A stretch of 64,000 nucleotides of DNA, taken from assembly GCA_019136655.1 (NCBI GenBank), contig JAGVTU010000010.1, positions 124,001 through 188,000 on the forward strand. Reading direction: 5' to 3'. A program made the translations under genes and the position numbers. The stretch is from Bacteroidota bacterium. Lineage in GTDB: Bacteria > Bacteroidota > Bacteroidia > AKYH767-A > OLB10. A model generated the notes under the pieces. It saw nothing but the letters and a program-made list of their open reading frames with translations, made no database searches and was not told where the DNA came from. The first letter of the stretch is position 1. Each line of letters starts with the position of its first letter. Below are positions 6,475-16,119 of the stretch, one piece after another.

Positions 6475-8973
6475 TCAGAATTGCTGGCCTATGACAAACG
6501 AGAAACGTCCAATACCTGTGCGAGAGTCATCAGGCTGCGGATCAAGGCGCCAGCCATAATCAAGTCCCAGCAGACCAAACATAGGCAGGAACACACGCAA
6601 GCCTACGCCTGTAGAACGTTTTATGCTGAAAGGAGCAAACTCACGAAAAGTGCTCCATGTATTTCCACCTTCAAAAAATCCGAGAACATAGATTGTTGCA
6701 CTTGGATTTAAAGAAACCGGATAACGTAGTTCCGTAACAAACTTGTCGAATATGGTTCCACCAACTGTATTGCCTAAGTTGTCTGTTGGTGTAAGAGCAT
6801 AGTTTTCATAACCACGCAATGCAATAATCTCACGACCATCAAGAGCGTAACCTGACAAACCATCACCTCCCAGATAAAATCTTTCAAATGGCGACTGGCC
6901 AATGGTACGGTTGTAGAAACCAAGAAATCCAAACTGAAGTTTGTTGTACATTACAAGATTACCCATCAGTTTGGTGTACCAGCCCACACTGTACTTCCAT
7001 TTATGATACTCAATCCACTTGTATTTTTCTTTTGAATCGAGATTGGTGTAATCTTTATTATTAAATGCTGAATATGGTGGAGTTAATTGCAGAGAGAAAC
7101 TTATTTCAGATCCTTTTCGCGGATAAATTGGCTGATCTACACTGCTACGAGTGAGGTTGAGTTCAAAGGATATATTGTTGGATGTACCGTCTGTAAAAAG
7201 AAATGTTGACTGATAATTCTTCAATGTATAAAGCTGATAATTCACACCGGTATAAAGCATAAAGTAATCATCAGGCCATTTGAGTCTGCGCTGCAAACCA
7301 ACAGTAGCTCCGGATATGGTAATAGCCTGCCTGTTGTTATTGCTTTTCTTCAGTCCGTTTGTTTGTAATGAATGGTAAAGCGATACGGTGAGTGCATTTG
7401 GTTTTTTACCACCAAGCCAAGGCTCAGTAAATGATGCATTGTATGATTGATAATAAATACCATTGGTAGTAGCTCTTACACTCAGTCTTTGTCCGTCACC
7501 TGCAGGAAGAGGTCTCCAGGCTTTGCTGTTAAATATATTGCGGGCAGAAAAATTGTTGAATGTAACACCGAGAGTACCTACAATCTGGTTGGCACCCCAA
7601 CCACCTGATAATTCCACCTGATCATTCGGCCGTTCTTCTACTTCATACTCTATGTCCACTGTTCCATCCACAGGGTTTGGTTTGGGATTGACTCCCATTT
7701 TTTCAGGGTTGAAATATCCTAACTGCGACAATTCGCGCTGCGTTCTGATGATATCGCTTCGGCTGAAAAGTTCTCCGGGCTTGGTACGTATTTCACGCAT
7801 AATAACGCGGTCATTGGTTTTTGTGTTTCCTTTAACGGTAACATGGTTTATACGTGCCTGCTTTCCTTCGTAAATACGCATTTCAAGATCTATAGAATCA
7901 TTTTCGGCAGAAACTTCTACAGGATCAATATTAAAAAACAGATAACCGTCATCCATATAAAGCGAAGTGATGTCGCGGCTGCTCTCACTCATATACAAAG
8001 CACTTTCGAGGCGTTTGGCATTATACACATCGCCTGATTTTATTCCCAATACTTTACTCAGTTCTGCAGAAGTATATTTAGTGTTGCCAAGCCATGTGAT
8101 ATTGCGAAAATAATAACGGTTACCTTCATCCACTTTAATATCAATATCAATTTTTCTTTTGTTATAAGTATAAACCGAATCTGACAAAATACGTGCATCG
8201 CGGTAACCTTTCTCATTGTATTTGGAAATAAGATTCGCTTTATCCTCTGCATATTTATCATCATCATATTTTTTAGAGTTGAAAAAGTAACGCCATGTAT
8301 TTTCACGGGTTCCTTTCATAGCTCGCTTCAGTTTTACTGCTGAAACTTCTTTATTGCCGATAATATGAATACGATGTATTTTTATTCTGTTACCTTTATT
8401 TACATCAATAAACAAAATTTCGCTATTAATCTCACTGGTATCGGGAACAGTACGCAGGTTTACCTGAGCATTTAAAAATCCTTTCTCTCTGTAAAAAGCC
8501 AGCACATCGGACTTGACACCCTGAAGTGCATTTTCAGAGAGCACTTTACCCTTGGTGATTTTAATTTTTTCGCGAAGTTTATCTGCATGTCCTTTGCGCA
8601 CTCCGTTAAATGCAAATTTGCTGAGTCGTGGTTTTTCCTGAAGCTGCAGATCAATAAAAATAAGATTACCCTGAATGCGGGTGGCCACAATTTTAATGTC
8701 GGTAAGCAAACCCTGTTTCCAGAGGTTTTCTATTGCTTTCGAAAATTTTTCTCCCGGCACTTTTACTTTCTCCCCTACACTCAGACCTGAAAGAATTTTA
8801 AGTGCATTTTTATCAAGGTAGGTTATTCCACTCACAGTTATTGCACCAATCTCATATTCTTTGGGGTTGCCATAATCAATATTTATGGAGTCGGCACCAA
8901 GAGAAACCTGTGCAGTTGAAGCTTTAACTAGAAATAAAAACAAAAAGAAAAAAAGTACAATTTTTTTAAGCAT
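6475..8973 (-). CDS. bamA: Outer membrane protein assembly factor BamA
   Basis: This is an 832-residue Omp85 protein. A signal peptide (about 1-21, IVLFFFLFLFLVKASTA) is followed by five POTRA domains (about 37-440; examples IGAITVSGITYLDKNALKIL, KIHRIHIIGNKEVSAVKLKR and INHVTVKGNTKTNDRVIMRE). The C-terminal 16-strand barrel (about 450-832) ends in phenylalanine (FSFVIGQQF), the usual outer-membrane signal. BamA folds and inserts beta-barrel proteins. The ATG overlaps the end of uppS by 8 bases, so the two are translationally coupled. The position before two ompH genes confirms the call. Confidence 0.96.
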   Translation of the reverse strand: MLKKIVLFFFLFLFLVKASTAQVSLGADSINIDYGNPKEYEIGAITVSGITYLDKNALKILSGLSVGEKVKVPGEKFSKAIENLWKQGLLTDIKIVATRIQGNLIFIDLQLQEKPRLSKFAFNGVRKGHADKLREKIKITKGKVLSENALQGVKSDVLAFYREKGFLNAQVNLRTVPDTSEINSEILFIDVNKGNRIKIHRIHIIGNKEVSAVKLKRAMKGTRENTWRYFFNSKKYDDDKYAEDKANLISKYNEKGYRDARILSDSVYTYNKRKIDIDIKVDEGNRYYFRNITWLGNTKYTSAELSKVLGIKSGDVYNAKRLESALYMSESSRDITSLYMDDGYLFFNIDPVEVSAENDSIDLEMRIYEGKQARINHVTVKGNTKTNDRVIMREIRTKPGELFSRSDIIRTQRELSQLGYFNPEKMGVNPKPNPVDGTVDIEYEVEERPNDQVELSGGWGANQIVGTLGVTFNNFSARNIFNSKAWRPLPAGDGQRLSVRATTNGIYYQSYNASFTEPWLGGKKPNALTVSLYHSLQTNGLKKSNNNRQAITISGATVGLQRRLKWPDDYFMLYTGVNYQLYTLKNYQSTFLFTDGTSNNISFELNLTRSSVDQPIYPRKGSEISFSLQLTPPYSAFNNKDYTNLDSKEKYKWIEYHKWKYSVGWYTKLMGNLVMYNKLQFGFLGFYNRTIGQSPFERFYLGGDGLSGYALDGREIIALRGYENYALTPTDNLGNTVGGTIFDKFVTELRYPVSLNPSATIYVLGFFEGGNTWSTFREFAPFSIKRSTGVGLRVFLPMFGLLGLDYGWRLDPQPDDSRTGIGRFSFVIGQQF

Positions 8974-9718
8974 GTCCGGTAGCTGTTGACTCGTTTACAC
9001 CGCCAAATCTGCGATCGCGGTTTTGATAATTTACAATGGCTTCATAAAGATCCTCACGTCTGAAATCAGGCCACAATTTTGAGGTAAAATAAAATTCGCT
9101 GTAGGCAATTTGCCAGAGGAGGAAATTACTGATGCGGTATTCGCCACTCGTACGAATGAGCAATTCAGGGTCAGGAATACCTGCTGTTGAAAGGTATTTT
9201 TCTAAAAGGCTGTCGTTAATGTGATCTGGTGATATTTTTCCTGCTTTCACATCAGCAGCAATATTTTTGATGGCATGAGTTATTTCCCAACGTGCGCTGT
9301 AGCTTAAAGCAAGTGTCAGTGTCATTCTGTTGTTGGCATCTGTTTTCTTTATTGCTTCAAGGAGGTTTTTATGGCAGCGCCCGGGGAGACTTTCGAGATC
9401 GCCAATGGCATTGAGCCGAATATTGTTGTCCATAAGTGTTTTGGTTTCCTTATGGATGGTATTGATGAGTAATTCCATCAAGGCATTGACTTCTAATTTT
9501 GGGCGATTCCAGTTCTCTGTACTGAAGGCATAAAGTGTCATAAACTTTACTCCCAGCTCAGCCCCTGCCTCTACTGTATCGCGAACAGCAGCCACTCCAT
9601 TCTGATGTCCGAAGACTCTCAGTTTGCCCTGCTTCTTTGCCCAACGACCATTACCATCCATAATTATTGCTATATGACTTGGCAACCTGTTGAGGTCTAT
9701 CTGTTCTTTAAATCCCAT
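8966..9718 (-). CDS. uppS: Isoprenyl transferase (undecaprenyl diphosphate synthase)
   Basis: This 250-residue cis-prenyltransferase makes the C55 lipid carrier for peptidoglycan and surface glycans from farnesyl-PP and isopentenyl-PP. Visible motifs are HIAIIMDGNGRWAKK with the catalytic Asp at residue 21, TLYAFSTENWNRP, and the C-terminal pair LLIRTSGEYRISNFLLWQ and AYSEFYF, ending WPDF. The usual GGRxEI motif reads SARWEI here, a conservative variant. The length is normal. It is the first gene of the uppS-bamA-ompH-ompH operon and is preceded by a TAnnTTTG box. Confidence 0.96.
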   Translation of the reverse strand: MGFKEQIDLNRLPSHIAIIMDGNGRWAKKQGKLRVFGHQNGVAAVRDTVEAGAELGVKFMTLYAFSTENWNRPKLEVNALMELLINTIHKETKTLMDNNIRLNAIGDLESLPGRCHKNLLEAIKKTDANNRMTLTLALSYSARWEITHAIKNIAADVKAGKISPDHINDSLLEKYLSTAGIPDPELLIRTSGEYRISNFLLWQIAYSEFYFTSKLWPDFRREDLYEAIVNYQNRDRRFGGVNESTATGHA

Positions 9719-10054
9719 TTACCTGAAACGAAGGCGCAAATTTAGAATTTTACCCGAACTGAAGGACAGGCTGGCACCCAAGTATCCCCATGTTTTTACT
9801 GCTCATGGAAATTTCAGCAGATTGGTGAATAATTAAGCATATTTGAGTCGTAAAAAACCACTTTCTCCTGCCCTTCACTTGCAAATAATTACATTAAACT
9901 TCAAAAAATAAGGAGTTTTAACAAATTGAAAACATACTGTCGCATCCTCCTTGTTGAAGAGTTAACGAAAGTGTTTGTTAATTATTTCAACTATACACTA
10001 AGTCATCTTTAGTTTAAGCCATTCAATCATCTTAAAGAAAGAAACATTCTGTCA
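9719..10054 (-). other. Intergenic region between cphA and uppS (336 bases)
   Basis: The uppS promoter box lies at one end (9737-9744). Near the cphA end is a 19-base segment (10004-10022) almost identical to one downstream of uspA. The rest shows no convincing gene, RNA or terminator. A 28-codon TTG frame at 9926-10012 was considered and not accepted. Confidence 0.6.
9737..9744 (-). promoter_or_regulatory. Candidate -7 box of the uppS operon
   Basis: The minus strand reads TAAATTTG, then GCGCC, 18 bases before the uppS ATG. The TTTGCGCC extension is shared with the tRNA-Asp and icd promoters. Confidence 0.6.
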
Positions 10055-12703
10055 TTACCTCTGATTTGGTATATCCTCAGGAGTCATTTCAAATTTATCT
10101 TCTTTCTCTTTGTATTTCATAATCTGATCTAGTGCATCAGGAATAACATCACTGCAGATGACAATGAACGAACCTTTCTTACCGTTTTGAATAGCATGGT
10201 CAATTGCTTCGCGCTCCAAAGGAATTACCGTTACTTTCATCTCAGGATTTACATTTTTTATTCCTTCCAGCATGAGATCAATTATTTCCTGTTCTGTTCT
10301 TCCACGTAAGTTTCTGTCCTGGCGGATGATAATTTCGTCAAACATTTTAGCTGCAAGTGAGCCGAGTGCTACAATGTCTTCATCACGTCTGTCGCCCACA
10401 CCTGCAATAACACCTACCTTGGGTTTTGCCTCCACTTTTTCGAGGAAACGCGAAATTGCCTGGAATCCTGCCGGGTTATGTGCATAGTCAACCATTACCG
10501 TAAACTTGCGGAACTGGAAGATGTTCATACGTCCGGGAGTCTGAACCGGTGAAGGAATAAAGGTTTCGAGAGCCAGTCGGATATCTTCCATTTTGAAGTT
10601 GCGGATAAATGCTGCAAGTATTGTTGGAAGTATATTCTGAATCATAAATACTGCCTTACCTGAAAAAGTAAGCGGAATATTAATCACCTTATGCACGCGT
10701 AACTTCCATGTTCCTTTACAAATGGTAACATAACCGTTTTCAAGAATGGCGGCAAGGCCACCGCTTTCACAATGTTTTTTAATAAGAGCATTATTCTCGT
10801 CCAGGCTGAAATATGCAACGTTACAATCGAGGTTACGTGCCATAGATGCAACGAGTTCATCATCTGCATTGAGAATTGCATAGCCATTTGGCAACACACT
10901 CTCAGGCACCACTGCTTTCACTTTGGCCATCTCATCAAGCGTGTTTATGCCTTTAAGTCCGAGATGGTCAGCAGCTACATTGGTAACTATGGCAATGTCG
11001 CAATTATGGAATCCAAGACCTGCACGCAAAATTCCTCCGCGTGCTGTTTCGAGTACAGCAAAGTCAACTGTAGGATCTTTCAACACAAACTCTGCACTCT
11101 GCGGTCCTGTACAGTCACCACGTTGCAACATTTCGTGCTGAATATAAATTCCATCAGTTGTAGTGAATCCTACTTTATGTCCACATGTTTTGGCAATGTG
11201 GGCCATCAGTCGTGTGGTAGTAGTTTTGCCATTGGTTCCTGTAACTGCAATGATAGGAATACGATAAGCAGTGCCCGGAGGATAAAGCATATCCACAACA
11301 GGTTCGGCAACGTTACGTGGCAATCCATCTGTAGGAGCAATGTGCATTCGGAAACCGGGTGCTGCATTTACTTCGAGAACTGCTCCGCCAATTTCGGTGA
11401 GTGGTTCGCTGATATCGGGAGTCATAATATCTATCCCACAAATGTCGAGACCAATAATGCGTGCAATACGTTCGCACATGAACACATTGTAGGGATGAAC
11501 AACATCAGTAACATCAGTTGCAGTGCCACCTGTACTGAGGTTAGCAGTACGTTTCAGAAAAAGTTCTTCTCCTTTTTTGAGAACACTTTGCAGGGTGAGA
11601 TTTTTCTCGAGCAGAATATTCTCTGTCATCTCGTCCACCTTAATGGCAGTAAGTACTTTTTCATGACCATAGCCTCTGCGTGGGTCTTCGTTTACTTTAT
11701 CAATGAGTTGCTGAATAGTGCTTTTGCCATCTCCTACAACAGCAGCCGGCTTGCGTTGAGCAGCACAGATAAATTTGTAGTTGATAACCAAAATCCGATG
11801 ATCGTAACCGGTAATATATTTTTCGACAATAACGGAGCGTGATATTTTTTTGGCGATGGCAAGTGCTTCCACAGCCTGCTCATAATTACGTATGTTGATG
11901 GTTGCACCCCGTCCATGATTGCCACTGAGCGGCTTGATTACGAGAGGGAATCCCAAATCTTCAATTGCATCTTTAAGCCCATCCTCATCGCGCACAATTT
12001 TTCCTTTAGGCACAGGGATAGACTGAGCTTCGAGGAGGTTTTTGGTATCTTCTTTATCACATGCAATTTCTACAGCAATGCTGCTGGTGGTGCTTGCAAC
12101 TGTTGCCTGAATTCTGCGCTGATTGATGCCGTATCCAAGTTGCACGAGTGAATGACGATTGAGTCTTATCCACGGAATACCTCTTGAGGCAGCCACATCA
12201 ACAATAGAACCTGTGCTTGGTCCAAGTCGCTCGTCTTCGCGAATTTCGCGCAGCTGCTGAATGTCTTCAGCCAAATCATATTCTTTATTGTCAACAAGTG
12301 CCTGTGCAATGCGCACTGCTGCACGAGCAGCATACACACCGGCTTTCTCTTCGATATAAGAAAACACTACATGATACACTCCATGTTCGCCCGTGCCGCG
12401 TGTACGGCCAAAACCGGTATCCATACCTGCCAGTGTCTGAAGTTCGAGAGCGATATGTTCTATGACATGCCCCATCCAGGTACCTTCCTCTACGCGGTGA
12501 AAAAATCCACCTTCGTAATCCTCGCTGCAACGATGTGAATACATGGAAGGAAACATAGTTTTCAGTCTCTCTAAAAAACCCGGAATCTTATCGGTAGGTT
12601 TCTCCTCCAGTTCTTCCAGATCGAGCTTCATTACAATAAGCTTATGCCGTCTGATGCTCCAAAAGTTTGGCCCACGCATGGGGCGAATCTCAAGTACTCT
12701 CAT
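10055..12703 (-). CDS. cphA: Cyanophycin synthetase
   Basis: This 882-residue protein has the full CphA1 layout. An N-terminal domain (1 to about 160; MRVLEIRPMRGPNFWSIRRH) is followed by an ATP-grasp domain (about 215-480; FPLVIKPLSGNHGRGATINI and LEVNAAPGFRMH) and a Mur-ligase-like domain (about 485-880) with P-loop GTNGKTTTTR near residue 488 and MVDYAHNPAGF. CphA makes multi-L-arginyl-poly-L-aspartate, adding Asp with the ATP-grasp site and Arg with the Mur-ligase site. The product is a cytoplasmic nitrogen reserve. No cyanophycinase gene is adjacent. The ATG sits directly after a hairpin and a run of eight T residues, and no ribosome site is visible. Length and motifs make the family certain; polymer formation in this organism is inference. 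Confidence 0.93.
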   Translation of the reverse strand: MRVLEIRPMRGPNFWSIRRHKLIVMKLDLEELEEKPTDKIPGFLERLKTMFPSMYSHRCSEDYEGGFFHRVEEGTWMGHVIEHIALELQTLAGMDTGFGRTRGTGEHGVYHVVFSYIEEKAGVYAARAAVRIAQALVDNKEYDLAEDIQQLREIREDERLGPSTGSIVDVAASRGIPWIRLNRHSLVQLGYGINQRRIQATVASTTSSIAVEIACDKEDTKNLLEAQSIPVPKGKIVRDEDGLKDAIEDLGFPLVIKPLSGNHGRGATINIRNYEQAVEALAIAKKISRSVIVEKYITGYDHRILVINYKFICAAQRKPAAVVGDGKSTIQQLIDKVNEDPRRGYGHEKVLTAIKVDEMTENILLEKNLTLQSVLKKGEELFLKRTANLSTGGTATDVTDVVHPYNVFMCERIARIIGLDICGIDIMTPDISEPLTEIGGAVLEVNAAPGFRMHIAPTDGLPRNVAEPVVDMLYPPGTAYRIPIIAVTGTNGKTTTTRLMAHIAKTCGHKVGFTTTDGIYIQHEMLQRGDCTGPQSAEFVLKDPTVDFAVLETARGGILRAGLGFHNCDIAIVTNVAADHLGLKGINTLDEMAKVKAVVPESVLPNGYAILNADDELVASMARNLDCNVAYFSLDENNALIKKHCESGGLAAILENGYVTICKGTWKLRVHKVINIPLTFSGKAVFMIQNILPTILAAFIRNFKMEDIRLALETFIPSPVQTPGRMNIFQFRKFTVMVDYAHNPAGFQAISRFLEKVEAKPKVGVIAGVGDRRDEDIVALGSLAAKMFDEIIIRQDRNLRGRTEQEIIDLMLEGIKNVNPEMKVTVIPLEREAIDHAIQNGKKGSFIVICSDVIPDALDQIMKYKEKEDKFEMTPEDIPNQR

Positions 12704-12760
12704 AAAAAAAACGTTTGGTTATGGCACTAATATAAATGATTCGCACGAAACCAAACGTTT
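12704..12760 (-). terminator. Hairpin plus T-tract abutting the cphA start codon
   Basis: A perfect 12-bp inverted repeat (AAACGTTTGGTT at 12709-12720 and its complement at 12749-12760) encloses 28 bases. On the minus strand the second arm runs into a T tract and then at once the cphA ATG. It lies 17 bases after the stop codon of the CUB protein gene. It could terminate that transcript, attenuate cphA, or be a regulator site (each arm contains the palindrome AAACGTTT). Confidence 0.6.
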
Positions 12761-12777
12761 AATGAAGCTGGTTTTGT

Positions 12778-15700
12778 TTACTGAATAATAAGTTTTTTCA
12801 TTACCGATTTATCCTGAGAAGAAATTTTTACCAGATAAAGGCCGGGAGCATAGTCGAGCTTTGTGCTCACATACTTATTGCGTGTAGTGAATTTTTGAAG
12901 TTGTTTGCCTGACACTTCCAATATTTCAACTGAAGCCTCATTGTTATTCAATGCATTTAAGTCAATCTGAATATAATGCGATGCCGGATTCGGATAAACA
13001 GAAACCTGATTCAGGAGTGCTTCTGTTTCATTTACACCTGTGTAATAACAATTGCTGTTTGAACTTATGGCTGCCACCCACCCTGTTGAGTTAAATCCAG
13101 TGTTTGTTTTTATCTCGAAGGTAAGGCTGCCATCAGCGGCTGTAGAAGAAAAACTGGTGTCGGTTGCATCGGCTTTAAGAACAGCCAACAAAGGTGCATT
13201 GGTTGAATTGCCATTGAAGATTCTTATGGAATCAGAACTGTTATAATTATAAAAGTAGTTGAAGTTAACAGTCAGGTAAGCACCGGATTGTTGTGGTGTA
13301 ACAGTTATCACGTCATTTGTATTATCGTTATAATTAATATCGGGACCACCATTATCTATTAAGAATCCGTTATCGCAAATGTAATTCCCTGTCATAGAAA
13401 AAATTTTAGGTGCTGCATTAACCGTAACATAACCCGACCACCCTGATTGATTAAAACCGTTATTGGTGATTGTTTGAATAGTGAGGCATCCGGTGGGATG
13501 TGTTGAAACAATGGTACCGTAACCGCCATCACTTCCTAACTTTGCAATAACGGGGTCGGTTACTGAAGGTCCATCATGTACTTCGATAAAATCATTGTTG
13601 TCGTAATGTTTAAATCGTGAGAAAACAATACTAACCTTATCGCCTGCATTCAATGGCCGTAAAAAAGTTACTGTGTTTTCATTATCGGTATAGTTTGCAT
13701 GAGGTCCTCCCTGATCGTAAAAAGCCTTTGGCTCATTGATGGTGTAAGTGCCGGGCATTGATATCACCTCGGGTAATGAATCGGTGTTTAATATTGCTAC
13801 CCATCCTGAGGAATTAAAACCATTATCAGAAACAAATTTTACAGTTAGACTTCCAGTAGTGTTTGAGGCTGAAGCTTTAATAGAACCGTGGCCGGTACTA
13901 TTATTTAATACTGCAATTATGGGGTCGGTTATGGATGGCCCGTCATGTATTTCCAAAAAATCATTAGCATTATAAGTACTCAGGAAAACAAACTTAAGTG
14001 AAGCTTTATCCAGTGCAGAAACGGGAGTAAACGTAAATATATGATTATACTGATCGGTATAATTACCACCATTGCCACCTGCATCCATAAACATACCCTC
14101 ATTAGCTACATACGTACCCGGTAATGAAAATACCTGAGGTATAACTGTTGATGATAAATATGCAGCCCATCCTCCACTATTAAAGCCTCCATTGGAAACA
14201 AACCGAAAGGTGAGGCAACCTGCACTGTTGGTAGCTTTAAGTGTGCCATAAGCTGCCCTGTTATAAAGTTTTGCAAGCAATGGAGCGGTAAATACATTGT
14301 CACCATCATATACTTCAAGGTAGTCATCAATACTGTAAGTATCAAAATAAGTAAATGACACACTAAGTTTTTCATTTGAATTTACAGGAAAGAAGGTAAC
14401 CACACTGGTTAATCCTGAGTTGTCAGAATAGTTGGCATTTGGCCCTCCGTTATCATAAAAAAAAGCAGAAGAAGTTGTGTAGTTTGCCGAAGTGTTTAAA
14501 GGCATGTTGTAACTCTGAATACCTGAAGTACAATTTACTGTTGCAAACCAGCCGGTATTATTTCCACTGGTATTAGAAACAAACTTAAAAGTTAAACTAC
14601 CTGTTGCATGTGTTGATTCCAATGAAAAAGAATTCAAGGTGCCTGTATAGCTTCCCAATAAAGTGCTGTTGGTATCGGGACCATCATAAACATACAGATA
14701 ATCATTTGCTGATAATACAAATGAATGAAATGTAATATTCAGTTTATCGGTAGCACTTGAAGGGAAAAGTGTTGTTACACAATTCTTAGCGTTGGCATAG
14801 TTATCAACCGTACCACCATTATCATAAAACCGTGCAAAACAGTTTACCACAAAACTTTGGTTGGCTAACATAGTTATTTCCTCAACGGTATTAAAGGTTG
14901 TAACAGATGCAATCCATCCTGCTGCATTGCCTGATGCATTGGTTACAAACCTGAAGGTAAGCGCCCCTGTTGCATTGGATGCATGAACCGTTCCGGTATT
15001 CAGTCCGGTAATTACAGCAATGGGAGTTGCTGTTACGTTATCGGCATCAAAAACTTCAAGATAATCACCAGAAGCAATATCACATTCATGAAATGTAACA
15101 GAAATTTTTTCGCCTGCATTTTTTGGTAAAATAGTGGTAACAGCAGTGTTGGCACCTGCAGGGTAATTGCTGAATGCACCTCCGCTATCCATAAACCTAC
15201 CTGTAGAAACACTATATACTCCATTGGCCAAAGTGGTAATATCTTCAGGTTGATAATTGGTAATTATAGATGCTGTCCAACCTGCGTTATTACCTGATGC
15301 ATTTGAAGTAAACACAAAAGTGAGCGAACCATCGGCTGCTGATGAAGTAACGGTTCCATAATTTACTGCTGAACCTGTAATCTGACCGATTTGGTTCACG
15401 CCTGCTGCAGAGCCATCAAAAATGGTTAAGATATCGCCTTGACTAATATTACATTCATTAAAAACCACACTTATTTTATCACCGGGATTTTTAGGAAAAA
15501 TTGTTGTCGTAACATTTGCATTGTTTTCGTAATTATTGTTTGGGCCGCCACTGTCGAAAAAACGACCACCGGAGGTGTACCATTTACCTGAAGCTATCAT
15601 GGTGATATCATCGGGCAGGGTATCCAGTGTAACTGAAGCAAACCATCCTTCAGCATTTGATGTATTATTGGAGTGGAACAATAATGTAAGACTGCCATCC

Positions 15701-16047
15701 GCAGCGGTTGATTTAATGCTTCCATATTTTACACCACCGGTCAATTCCTTAATCAAAGGTGCTGCTACGGAATTGCCATCGTAAACGCGCAGATAGTCAT
15801 TTATATTTTCTACATTAAACTTATGAAACGTAACACAAATTTTTGCATTGGGCAGATTGGCAGGAGGATATATGGTAAGTGTGTCCTGCAGGTTATTTGC
15901 ATAATTATTTGCAGGTCCTCCCTGATCGTATAAATTTGCCAAACACGTGTAAACAACACCTGAGTGCATATTAATACCATTGCCACAAAGGGCAGGTAAC
16001 GTAAACCACCAACACAAGGTTGCCAAGAGTAAGAGTTGCTTTTTCAT
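12778..16047 (-). CDS. Secreted protein with eight CUB-like repeats and T9SS type A sorting domain
   Basis: This 1089-residue protein has a signal peptide (about 1-21, LLLLATLCWWFTLPALC). Eight tandem repeats of about 118-125 residues follow. Each has the order DxGGpxxNY, tvtxxP, aSVxFxxF, DyLxVyDG, a GTxxS element, GSLTfxFvSN and GWxA, the CUB pattern. The tail, about 1010-1089, is a T9SS type A sorting domain (VSVYPNPASHYIQIDL to GLYLVKISSQDKSVMKKLIIQ). CUB domains bind protein or glycan partners, often with calcium, so a surface or extracellular binding role is likely. No catalytic domain is visible. The repeats diverge in sequence, so the expansion is old. Confidence 0.88.
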   Translation of the reverse strand: MKKQLLLLATLCWWFTLPALCGNGINMHSGVVYTCLANLYDQGGPANNYANNLQDTLTIYPPANLPNAKICVTFHKFNVENINDYLRVYDGNSVAAPLIKELTGGVKYGSIKSTAADGSLTLLFHSNNTSNAEGWFASVTLDTLPDDITMIASGKWYTSGGRFFDSGGPNNNYENNANVTTTIFPKNPGDKISVVFNECNISQGDILTIFDGSAAGVNQIGQITGSAVNYGTVTSSAADGSLTFVFTSNASGNNAGWTASIITNYQPEDITTLANGVYSVSTGRFMDSGGAFSNYPAGANTAVTTILPKNAGEKISVTFHECDIASGDYLEVFDADNVTATPIAVITGLNTGTVHASNATGALTFRFVTNASGNAAGWIASVTTFNTVEEITMLANQSFVVNCFARFYDNGGTVDNYANAKNCVTTLFPSSATDKLNITFHSFVLSANDYLYVYDGPDTNSTLLGSYTGTLNSFSLESTHATGSLTFKFVSNTSGNNTGWFATVNCTSGIQSYNMPLNTSANYTTSSAFFYDNGGPNANYSDNSGLTSVVTFFPVNSNEKLSVSFTYFDTYSIDDYLEVYDGDNVFTAPLLAKLYNRAAYGTLKATNSAGCLTFRFVSNGGFNSGGWAAYLSSTVIPQVFSLPGTYVANEGMFMDAGGNGGNYTDQYNHIFTFTPVSALDKASLKFVFLSTYNANDFLEIHDGPSITDPIIAVLNNSTGHGSIKASASNTTGSLTVKFVSDNGFNSSGWVAILNTDSLPEVISMPGTYTINEPKAFYDQGGPHANYTDNENTVTFLRPLNAGDKVSIVFSRFKHYDNNDFIEVHDGPSVTDPVIAKLGSDGGYGTIVSTHPTGCLTIQTITNNGFNQSGWSGYVTVNAAPKIFSMTGNYICDNGFLIDNGGPDINYNDNTNDVITVTPQQSGAYLTVNFNYFYNYNSSDSIRIFNGNSTNAPLLAVLKADATDTSFSSTAADGSLTFEIKTNTGFNSTGWVAAISSNSNCYYTGVNETEALLNQVSVYPNPASHYIQIDLNALNNNEASVEILEVSGKQLQKFTTRNKYVSTKLDYAPGLYLVKISSQDKSVMKKLIIQ

Positions 16048-16119
16048 TTTGATATATTTTAATTGATTAAGAGTTATAATTTATTTCAGAGGATTAGTAT
16101 TACGATTTGATAATTGGAA

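Noticed and set aside
9926-10012. A 28-codon frame from TTG with an AGGAG upstream, reading KTYCRILLVEEL
   Set aside because: It looks a little like the start of a response regulator, but is far too short, begins at TTG and has no continuation in other frames.
10772-11842. A 356-codon open frame on the plus strand opposite cphA
   Set aside because: It is antisense to a well-supported cphA, is rich in Cys, His, Ser and Asn with no recognisable motif, and arises from the codon pattern of the true gene.
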